Source of the DNA: Nostoc indistinguendum CM1-VF10
GTDB lineage: Bacteria; Cyanobacteriota; Cyanobacteriia; Cyanobacteriales; Nostocaceae
Direction of reading: 5' to 3'
DNA length: 64,000 bases
NCBI GenBank assembly: GCA_019359215.1
Contig: JAHHHS010000026.1
Span: 1 to 64,000 of the forward strand
The position numbers and the translations under genes are program-made. Shown one piece after another: positions 27,684 through 34,863 of the stretch (the first letter of the stretch is position 1; each line of letters starts with the position of its first letter). The notes under the pieces are model-generated. The model searched no databases. It was given only the letters and a program-made list of their open reading frames with translations, and was not told the origin of the DNA.

Positions 27684-28072
27684 TTATTGCTGTCGGCACA
27701 TTCATCCTCTTACTCACCGGTTTATTACTTGGCTATGTTCTCTCACAATTAGTTCTGGGATTTCTAGCATTTAACCTCCTAACTTTTTTTGGAACACTCA
27801 GCCTAATTTTAATTTTTGGGACACTTTATTACGTTTTATTTTGGCAGTTACGAAGAGATCAGTCCCGACCATCAACTATAAATCAAGGGATACCAGACCA
27901 GGTAGACGATGGTGTATCTGATAGCTATCTCAAAAACAGGCTGATCGCTAAGTTATCCGGTGACACTGCCGAAGCTGAACGGTTAATTGAACAGGCAAAA
28001 GAAACTTATCCTGGACTGCCAGAGAATTGGTATTGCCAGAAAGTGCTTGATGAGTTGGAGCACGATCAATAG
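27668..28072 (+). CDS. Hypothetical membrane protein, coupled to AmpG-like permease
   Basis: A 134-residue protein with two predicted helices at the N-terminus (VIAVGTFILLLTGLLLGYVL and LLTFFGTLSLILIFGTLYYV) followed by a charged soluble tail (AKLSGDTAEAERLIEQAKET, YPGLPENWYCQKVLDELEHD). It overlaps the permease by 16 bases, so both are probably translated together. The family is conserved in cyanobacteria as far as I recall, but has no known function. Confidence 0.75.
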   Translation: MGNQVVIAVGTFILLLTGLLLGYVLSQLVLGFLAFNLLTFFGTLSLILIFGTLYYVLFWQLRRDQSRPSTINQGIPDQVDDGVSDSYLKNRLIAKLSGDTAEAERLIEQAKETYPGLPENWYCQKVLDELEHDQ

Positions 28073-28604
28073 TACTGTGAGAGTAGGGGACACGGAATGA
28101 GGAGGAGCAGGGAGCAAATAGGAAAGAGGTAATTTTAATTTTCCGCCTTGCTCCATGACCGAACAATTCGCAGTGACGCTCCTTCGTCGCTACCGCTATA
28201 ACGCAATTGCGGATGTAATTGATAACTGATTCATCCTTCAAGGTCATTGCCCCTAATTTTAATTATGAAAAGAAACAAAACACGTAGTATAAATATTCAA
28301 GCCCCCGCCTTCATGCGTGGGGTATTATTAATTGCGAATTACGAATTGGAAATTGCGAATTGCTTTGACCCATACCCAATGCCCAATACTTCTCTGTGAG
28401 AGGCTGCACCAACAGGACTTTGCGTAAATCGAGCGAAGTCGAGATTCGCACAGATCGCTACTTCGGCTCCACTCAGTACAAGTCAGTACAAGTGCCCAAT
28501 GCCCGATTCCCTTGCACATAAAATTGTTAAAATGAATCAAGAATACTTCACAAATCTTCAGCTACATTCTCATAAAAGTTCGTAGCTCTTTTTGCAATTA
28601 GAAT
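28073..28604. other. Intergenic region with repeat debris and an IS200/IS605-like end
   Basis: No gene is supported. At 28300-28324, AGCCCCCGCCTTCATGCGTGG forms an imperfect hairpin like the right ends of IS200/IS605 elements with TnpB. GGAGCAGGGAGCAA repeats lie at 28105-28118, and TGCGAATTACGAATTGGAAA-type direct repeats at 28330-28355. It looks like decayed insertion material and heptamer repeats. Confidence is modest. Confidence 0.4.
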
Positions 28605-28793
28605 ATGGCTATTTTTCGTCAATACATCGCTCCCCTGTTTGCAGTATTAGTATTTTTCTTTGCCCTAGTGGCAGTTAGCGCCCGCATCTTTTTACCCTCT
28701 GATATGGCAGCACCCGCACCAATTGAAGAGGTGGGGGTAAGTTTTCAACCTACTCCAACTGATTTACCATTAGCAGTAAATAACGCAAGTTAG
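28605..28793 (+). CDS. Small single-helix membrane protein
   Basis: A 62-residue protein with one membrane helix near the start (IAPLFAVLVFFFALVAVSAR) and a proline-rich tail (MAAPAPIEEVGVSFQPTPTD). It precedes the GNAT gene by 21 bases, on the same strand. I regard it as a conserved cyanobacterial small protein of unknown function; the assignment rests on the clear helix and the consistent reading frame. Confidence 0.65.
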   Translation: MAIFRQYIAPLFAVLVFFFALVAVSARIFLPSDMAAPAPIEEVGVSFQPTPTDLPLAVNNAS

Positions 28794-28814
28794 CTAAGTC
28801 AATAAACATCAGCA

Positions 28815-29390
28815 GTGTCTGAGCAACTACTACCTGGGTATATTATTCGTCGTGGCTCCACTTCGGATCGAGCGCTGCTGCTTAAATTCATGCAGCGAAC
28901 TTACCAGGATCTTTTTCCCAATGAGGATTTTTCTCACCTAGAACAGACAGTTAAGCAATACTTCTCTAGCGATACGCCCTTGTGGTGGGTAGAAGAGGAG
29001 GGGGAGCAGGGAGCAGGGAGCAGGGAGCAGGAGCAAATTCCTCTCATCTCTACCCTTCCTACTGCCCCTTTGCCTCCTCCCTATGCGCCATTCCCAATGC
29101 CTAACGCCCATCCCCCGATAGCGTGCCTCTGGGTGGGCAATGCCATAGATCAAGTGCATGGTAACCGTCATGCTCACATCTTTATCCTCTACGTTGTACC
29201 AGAACATCGGCGACTGGGTATTGGTAAAGCCTTGATGCGATATGTGGAAAGTTGGGCTATTGAAAGAGGCGATCGCCAGATTGGACTGCAAGTGTTTCAA
29301 TCAAACAAACCTGCATTAAATCTTTATAATCAGTTAGGTTATCAAACCCAATCCCTGTGGATGGTAAAATTCCTAAGTGCAGAAAAATAA
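28815..29390 (+). CDS. GNAT acetyltransferase with an internal repeat insertion
   Basis: A GNAT-fold protein: N-terminal IIRRGSTSDRALLLKFMQRT, acetyl-CoA loop VVPEHRRLGIGKALMRYVE, and C-terminal LQVFQSNKPALNLYNQLGYQ. Start is GTG. Between about residues 59 and 103 lies a low-complexity segment (EEEGEQGAGSREQEQIPLIS and TLPTAPLPPPYAPFPMPNAH) encoded by GGGAGCA heptamers at 28998-29036 and by CCCAATGCC-type heptamers. Without it the protein would be of normal size for the family. The insertion keeps the frame. Acetyl acceptor is unknown. Confidence 0.82.
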   Translation: MSEQLLPGYIIRRGSTSDRALLLKFMQRTYQDLFPNEDFSHLEQTVKQYFSSDTPLWWVEEEGEQGAGSREQEQIPLISTLPTAPLPPPYAPFPMPNAHPPIACLWVGNAIDQVHGNRHAHIFILYVVPEHRRLGIGKALMRYVESWAIERGDRQIGLQVFQSNKPALNLYNQLGYQTQSLWMVKFLSAEK

Positions 29391-29565
29391 ACTATAGGAT
29401 AGCAGTAACATACTTTAACGTCTGAGTTATGGCGTTTCTCGTTGAGTTTGTCTCAACGAGGCGAAAGGAAAGTGTATAATGACGCAACTAATACTACTTA
29501 TAAAGCTTTAACTTATTGGCGCGGGGGATTATGTATTGATCCCGAAAAGGGATTGAGATGAAATT

Positions 29566-30324
29566 ATGTATGACGAAGACGATCTAAGCCTACTCGATAT
29601 TGAGGAGGAGCTAGAAAGCCCCTTAGATAAAATAGAGCCGCTAACTGACGAATCAGTTGTGGCAAAACCAGATCCAGAAGTGATGCTGGCCCTGCTGGAC
29701 AATCCCCAGCCCCAGCAAAGAATGTTAGCGGCGCGTGCTTTTTGTGATATAGAAGATGCGCGTGCTACCCCCTATCTGATTCGCTTGTTAACTGATACCT
29801 GTCCCTTAGTGCGGGTGAGTGCAGCCTATGGCCTCGGACGCAATCCCAGTTCAGAAGCAGTGAGTCCATTAATTGCTCAATTAAACAGTGATTGGAATGG
29901 CTATGTGCGTAAAGGCGTTGTTTGGGCTTTAGGAAACTGTCACGATCGCCGTACTTTACCGCCCCTAGCAGACGCCTTAAAAACTGACATTTCGGCAGTG
30001 CGTTTGTGGGCTGCTAGCGCCTTAGCACAGATGGCAGAAGTAGGTTATGAAGCAGTTATAAGGGCAATACCACCATTAATTGAAGCCTTAGTCAAAGATC
30101 CAGTCGCAGCAGTGAGAAGTAACAGTGCTTGGGCAATTGGTCAACTGTGCCGCGAACTGCCTTCTAATGTAGTTTATGCGACAGCGATCGATGCTCTAAT
30201 TCAAGCCTTTGCCGAAGATGAAGATTTAGGAGTCCGGGCAGACGCTAAAGCCTCACTGTTAGGAGTGGGTGATCCGCGTGGCTTGCAGCTGATTGAAACC
30301 CTGGAACAAGAAGGGTGGTTTTGA
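29566..30324 (+). CDS. HEAT-repeat protein (PBS lyase-like repeats)
   Basis: A 252-residue protein with an acidic N-terminus, then HEAT or PBS-lyase-like repeats: LLDNPQPQQRMLAARAFCDI, LVRVSAAYGLGRNPSSEAVS, WNGYVRKGVVWALGNCHDRR, VRLWAASALAQMAE, and VRSNSAWAIGQLCRE. The repeats resemble those of phycobilin lyases and related scaffold proteins. Its partner is unknown; a phycobilisome role is possible but not shown here. Confidence 0.82.
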   Translation: MYDEDDLSLLDIEEELESPLDKIEPLTDESVVAKPDPEVMLALLDNPQPQQRMLAARAFCDIEDARATPYLIRLLTDTCPLVRVSAAYGLGRNPSSEAVSPLIAQLNSDWNGYVRKGVVWALGNCHDRRTLPPLADALKTDISAVRLWAASALAQMAEVGYEAVIRAIPPLIEALVKDPVAAVRSNSAWAIGQLCRELPSNVVYATAIDALIQAFAEDEDLGVRADAKASLLGVGDPRGLQLIETLEQEGWF

Positions 30325-30383
30325 GTTAGGCATTGGGCATTGGGTATTAATCACTCGATTCCCAACTCCTAACTCCGCACTCA

Positions 30384-30794
30384 CTAACCTTCAGCTACAG
30401 GTTTGACCAAATTTAAATCATAAGGACGTTCTGTATCATCTTCGCCCAAATATTCACCATTTTGAATTTCTAGAATAACTAGGGGAATATGTCCAGGATT
30501 TTCTACTTTATGTAGTGTTGCTGCGGGGACATAAGTTGATTCGTTTCGATTCAGCAATATTTCTTCTTCTCCACATGTCACCTTCGCGACACCGGAAACT
30601 ACAACCCAATGTTCATTGCGGTGATAATGAATTTGTGGTTTGATTCCGTGCCTGGGCTTGATTTCAACACGGCTAATTCTATAAGTATCTCCCTCCTCGA
30701 TCACCTCCACCTCACCCCAGTATCGTGTGCCTGAATGTGAAGGCAATTCGTTGACATTTGACTGAGTATTATTTTCATTGGGAGTCATAATCAA
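30384..30794 (-). CDS. Cupin (phosphomannose isomerase type II-like)
   Basis: A 136-residue single-cupin protein similar to the C-terminal cupin of type II phosphomannose isomerase/guanylyltransferase: RYWGEVEVIEEGDTYRISRV, metal-ligand motif QIHYHRNEHWVVVSGVAKVT, and a second motif with YVPAATLHKVENPGHIPLVI. The histidines for the metal site are present. Sugar-nucleotide enzymology is likely, but the exact substrate is unknown. Confidence 0.83.
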   Translation of the reverse strand: MIMTPNENNTQSNVNELPSHSGTRYWGEVEVIEEGDTYRISRVEIKPRHGIKPQIHYHRNEHWVVVSGVAKVTCGEEEILLNRNESTYVPAATLHKVENPGHIPLVILEIQNGEYLGEDDTERPYDLNLVKPVAEG

Positions 30795-30903
30795 TTTCTC
30801 AACCAGATGAGTATTAATATTTTTCTGTAATTTACCGTAAACGGGATAAACCTGGATAGGCAGATGTAGTCACAACTGCTCTAAATTTCCTCTAGGGAAT
30901 CAT

Positions 30904-32247
30904 TCATCCCCCCGTATATTGAATCCGGTAAATCCGATTATTAGCTTCTTCTGTTAGTAGTAGACTACCATCTGGCAGCACGAGTAAACCTACAGGTCGT
31001 CCCCAAGTGGTTGGTACAGAAGGATTTAGTAAAAAGCCTGTGAGAAAGTCTTCATAATAGCCAAGCGATCGCCCTTTTGCATCGAAGGGAACAAATACAA
31101 TTTTATAACCAGTACCGCGATCGCGATTCCAAGAACCACGAAAAGCAGTAAAAGCACCGTTCCGGTATTTTTCTGGAAACGTTTTACCATCATAAAACTG
31201 CAAACCCAATGCTGCTGAGTGCGCTTGGAACAGCACATCTGGAGTTTGGGTACGGGCTACTAAGTCGGGGCGTTTACTTTTGCCTTCCGTCTTTTGGCGC
31301 GGATCGAGGTTGTTTGGTGTTAGGTAAGCATAGGGCCAACCGTAAAATGCCCCTTGTTTAACGCGTGTCAGATAGTCTGGAACTAATTCATCACCGATTC
31401 CATCGCGTTCGTTGACAGTGGTGTAAAGCTCCTTAGTTACAGGATGAAAGTCCAAACCAACAGGATTACGCAAGCCGGAAGCGAAAGTTCGCTGCTGGGA
31501 ACCATCTAAATTCATCACCTGTACTGAAGCCCGTGGTAGGGGTTCTTCATCCACATTCGTTCCTGAACCAACTGAAACATATAATTTATTACCGTCGGGC
31601 GAGACAACGACATTGCGTGTCCAATGGTTGTTATAACCTTGAGAAGGTAAGTCGGCAATTTTTTTTCCCTTACCTGTAATTTTATTTTGACCTTTTGTAT
31701 AGGGAAAACGCACCACAGCATCTGTGTTTCCTAGGAAAAAGGAATTATCTGCAAAAGTCATACCAAAAGGCCTATTGAGTCCGTTGTCCCTACTAGCAAA
31801 AGTTTCTCGAACGTCGGCTACGCCGTCACTGTTGCTGTCACGTAACAGACGAATGCGGTTTTGCCCGGTTTCAGTCACCAGAACATCACCACTGGGGGTT
31901 AAAGCTAGCCAGCGTGGGGCATCTAAACCTTCTGCAAATACGTTAACTCTAAAGCCTGCTGGTACACGCAGCACTGGATTTTGCGGGATGGGCACAACTT
32001 CAGGCCGCTTAGAGGCGCTTTCTGTTGCGAAGGGTGCTGGTAAATTTTTTAGATTGATGCGGATGGGCTTGGGTGAGAGTGCTTCAGTTCGGACAATATT
32101 TTTTGGCTGTGTAGAATTCTGTGTCAGTTGGGCAGAAGATCCGGATATTTGTGGTGTGAAATTATCTGAAGAAGCGCGAGTCTGGTTACAGGCTGTTGTC
32201 AAGGTTAGTAAAAAGACTGGCAGCAAGAAACGCGCAGAGACTTTCAT
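30904..32247 (-). CDS. PQQ-type sugar dehydrogenase (glucose/sorbosone family), lipoprotein
   Basis: A 447-residue beta-propeller protein. The signal MKVSARFLLPVFLLTLTTAC has a lipobox ending LTTAC, then a low-complexity region. The catalytic domain has LALTPSGDVLVTETGQNRIR, NHWTRNVVVSPDGNKLYVSV, SGLRNPVGLDFHPVTKELYT and GRPVGLLVLPDGSLLLTEEA, typical of GSDH propellers. It likely acts outside the cytoplasmic membrane. The catalytic histidine and arginine cannot be assigned with certainty. Confidence 0.85.
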   Translation of the reverse strand: MKVSARFLLPVFLLTLTTACNQTRASSDNFTPQISGSSAQLTQNSTQPKNIVRTEALSPKPIRINLKNLPAPFATESASKRPEVVPIPQNPVLRVPAGFRVNVFAEGLDAPRWLALTPSGDVLVTETGQNRIRLLRDSNSDGVADVRETFASRDNGLNRPFGMTFADNSFFLGNTDAVVRFPYTKGQNKITGKGKKIADLPSQGYNNHWTRNVVVSPDGNKLYVSVGSGTNVDEEPLPRASVQVMNLDGSQQRTFASGLRNPVGLDFHPVTKELYTTVNERDGIGDELVPDYLTRVKQGAFYGWPYAYLTPNNLDPRQKTEGKSKRPDLVARTQTPDVLFQAHSAALGLQFYDGKTFPEKYRNGAFTAFRGSWNRDRGTGYKIVFVPFDAKGRSLGYYEDFLTGFLLNPSVPTTWGRPVGLLVLPDGSLLLTEEANNRIYRIQYTGG

Positions 32248-32418
32248 GGGGGTAGATATTATGACACAATTTTCTTACCTTAGACTTGAGTTTTAATCAA
32301 TGTCACCCGTCTAAAGTCCTATTTTTCTTAGTTAGTCAATACTATTAAGGTACTAGGAAAATAATTACTCCCCTATTTTCAATGTCCAATCCCCAATATT
32401 CATACATATAAGCATTTA

Positions 32419-33612
32419 TTAGCTAAGTAAAAAATTTTCAAATTCTGCTGCTGGCAATGGACGACTAAATAGAAAACCTTGCATAGAATTACAGTTATGT
32501 TGGCGCAAAAAAGCCAGTTCTGATTCCGTTTCTACACCTTCAGCTATTACATCTAGATTGAGATTGTGAGCCATTTGAATTAATGCTTGAGTAATGGCTG
32601 ATTTTTGTAAATCGTTAGCAACATTATGAATAAAATAACGGTCGATTTTTAATGTATTAATTGGTAAATTTTTCAGATAAATTAAAGAAGAGTAGCCTGT
32701 ACCAAAATCATCAATTGCAATGTTTATACCCAAAGATTGCAATTTGCTCATAGTAGTGATCGCACTATTTACGTCTTGCATAATCATGCTTTCAGTTAAT
32801 TCTAGCTCTAAGTCATCTGGTTCTAAGTTATTCATAGCTATAAAATTAACTATATTATGAATAAAATCTGGTTGATTAAATTCAATTACTGACAAATTAA
32901 CAGCAACAGTCAAAGAATAAATCCCGGCATCACGCCAGCCTTTGATTTGTTTACATACATTTTTTAATACCCATTTACCAATTGGAACAATTAAACCCGT
33001 AGACTCTGCTAACGAAATAAATTCTGTTGGATAAATCAGTCCTAATTCAGGGCTTTGCCAGCGCAATAAACTTTCAGCAGCTACTATTTTCCCAGAAGCA
33101 ATATCAATGATTGGTTGATAATAAATTTCAAATTCTTGAAAATTATTTTGTTGAATAGCCCGGTGCAAGCTAATTTCTAATAGCTGCATCTTAGGAGACA
33201 AGTTTTTAGTGACTCTTGGACGAGATAAATGCCTTTTTAAAGTAGCATGCTTTTCCAATCTGTTTATAATCGCACTTAATAACTCAGCACGAGTGAAAGG
33301 CTTAGTTATATAATCATCAGCACCCATATTCATACCTTGGCGGAAGTCAGATTTGGCAGATTTTGCAGTCAGAAAAATGAAGGGAATTGTTGCAGTTGTT
33401 GGATCTTGCCGTAATATTGTTAATACGCCATAACCGTCAAGTTGTGGCATCATCATATCGCAAAGAATTAAATCGGGAACTTCGGATATAGCCAAATTTA
33501 CCCCAATTCTGCCATTAGCTGCACCAATAGTTTCAAAATCTTCAGCTTCTAACAAATCCAAAATATTTTCACGGACGGCTTCTTCATCTTCTATTATTAA
33601 AATTTTGGTCAT
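32419..33612 (-). CDS. Response regulator with EAL phosphodiesterase domain
   Basis: A 397-residue protein: REC domain at about 1-120 (phosphoacceptor D52 in LILCDMMMPQLDG, lysine in ITKPF), then an EAL domain from about 150. The EAL box reads ESLLRW (E180; the second position is S instead of A), with N in AVNLSV, E in LELELTESMIM, DD in IDDFGTGYSS, K in LKIDRYFI, E in IAEGVETE and Q in MQGFLFSRPL. The catalytic residues for hydrolysis of cyclic di-GMP are present. A decayed PAS sensor lies just upstream on the same strand and may once have been its partner. Confidence 0.9.
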   Translation of the reverse strand: MTKILIIEDEEAVRENILDLLEAEDFETIGAANGRIGVNLAISEVPDLILCDMMMPQLDGYGVLTILRQDPTTATIPFIFLTAKSAKSDFRQGMNMGADDYITKPFTRAELLSAIINRLEKHATLKRHLSRPRVTKNLSPKMQLLEISLHRAIQQNNFQEFEIYYQPIIDIASGKIVAAESLLRWQSPELGLIYPTEFISLAESTGLIVPIGKWVLKNVCKQIKGWRDAGIYSLTVAVNLSVIEFNQPDFIHNIVNFIAMNNLEPDDLELELTESMIMQDVNSAITTMSKLQSLGINIAIDDFGTGYSSLIYLKNLPINTLKIDRYFIHNVANDLQKSAITQALIQMAHNLNLDVIAEGVETESELAFLRQHNCNSMQGFLFSRPLPAAEFENFLLS

Positions 33613-33788
33613 AATTTATCTCAATTTATGTTTTATTTTTATGGAAAAATACCGATATTTTTTGTATATAAGTTCTATATATTTGTGGTAAATACTTCAC
33701 TTTAGTAGCTATATATAGTTTTTTAAAATTCCCATTTCTAATCCAATACCTAGTATATTCACAACATTAATGGCGCGGTGCGATAAAA

Positions 33789-34513
33789 TCATTCAAATAA
33801 CGGATGGAGTTCGCTAGCCCAAAAGCTATAGGCTTCCAGCATTTCCCGCGCTTGATAGCGCATGATAGCCACAATATTTTTCCTAATAAATGTACTGCTA
33901 TATGCAAAACTCTTGCAGTTGTAAATTACTGCTGGGCTGAAGGAGAGTAAATATTGCAGATACTGTTGTTTGACAAGTAACGCCCACCATATTATTTCCC
34001 AATATGGGCACTCAACTACATCTTGTGGCTGTAATTCTCCAAGGTGGGATGCTTTTTGGTTAACTTCTAACACGATACCTTCTATTATCAGCAACTCGAT
34101 AAACTGGCAGGAACCGTTGAAGATGGGGCTAAATCGTCTTTCACTCTCACGAAATGATACTTTTGCCTGTAAACAGGAGGTACTATCCACAGAAACTCCA
34201 ATGAGGTGAGTAGGTTTGCCTTGTCGCATCTTTAAGTACTATAGCGCGTACTAGTAACCATTTGTACTTAAGTAGTTGTCCCTCAAGGAGAATTTGATGT
34301 TCTACCTTAAAGGAACCAATATTTAGTGTCACCTCTAATTTTTTCTATTTCTTTTGCCAATGGTTGACAAATACTTTCAGGTGGGATGTAAGCGACAATG
34401 TAACCTTGGTTATCTGTAATTGGCAGTAGATCGGACAGGTGAAGCAACAGTAATACTACTGAGACTTTAATCAAAGATTTTGACACATTTAATGTCATAG
34501 CCAGGGTATGCAT
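33789..34513 (-). pseudogene. Decayed multi-PAS sensor protein
   Basis: Across several frames the minus strand reads VEHQILLEGQLLKYKWLLVR (PAC-like), then in another frame GKPTHLIGVSVDSTSCLQAK, RESERRFSPIFNGSCQFIEL and VLEVNQKASHLGELQPQDVV (PAS core), and YLQYLLSFSPAVIYNCKSF with SSTFIRKNIVAIMRYQAREM (a second PAS). It ends SFWASELHPLFE at 33789, without a kinase. An upstream piece (LPITDNQGYIVAYIPPESIC, 34307-34513) could be a CBS or sensor fragment. Frameshifts and internal deletions are needed to join these parts. Confidence 0.65.
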
Positions 34514-34730
34514 AACTTCAAAATATTGGCTGTTTTTAAGCTAGTTTCTGAAGCTATAAGCAAGTTATTTAAGGCTTTTTACTTCAGATTTTCCAATATT
34601 TTGACGCAAAACAAGTAATAATATTTAGGTTATAAACACTGTAAAAGGTGTGTTAAGAATTACAAACTAGCTTATATCTAGCTAGTTGGAAATTAAATAT
34701 TACCCAATAATCGATTAGTTTTTCTCCCCC
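34514..34730. other. AT-rich spacer between the PAS relic and the MITE end
   Basis: AT-rich DNA with no convincing frame and no clear stem. It separates the PAS relic from the truncated MITE copy. Confidence 0.3.
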
Positions 34731-34858
34731 CAATACGGTTTGACAAAGAGAAAGTTATCTATTGAGTTGAGCAATTATTGAGCAGGGGAATAAAAATTAT
34801 TGCCTAATAAGACTCTTTTGCCTCCCCTGCCTCCACTGCCTCCCCTGCTCTCTTGCCT
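34731..34858. mobile_element. Truncated relative of the 13502 MITE (left end)
   Basis: It starts CAATACGGTTTGACAAAG and continues TTATCTATTGAGTTGAGC and TTGAGCAGGGGA, parallel to the left side of the 13502 element (CAATACGGTTCGGTTAAC, TTATTGTTGAGGCGAGCA, TTGAGCAGG). The right terminal repeat is missing; instead the DNA runs into GCCTCCCCTGCC repeats and the stop of the next gene (34864). Similarity was judged by eye. Confidence 0.5.
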
Positions 34859-34863
34859 CTTCA

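Noticed and set aside
27948..28247. Minus-strand frame after the 27668 gene
   Set aside because: It lies partly antisense to that gene and partly in repeat debris, with no supported start.
29530..29562. GATCCCGAAAAGGGATTGAG stem near the HEAT-repeat gene, CRISPR-like
   Set aside because: Single copy, no repeated unit and no spacers; best seen as a stand-alone stem.
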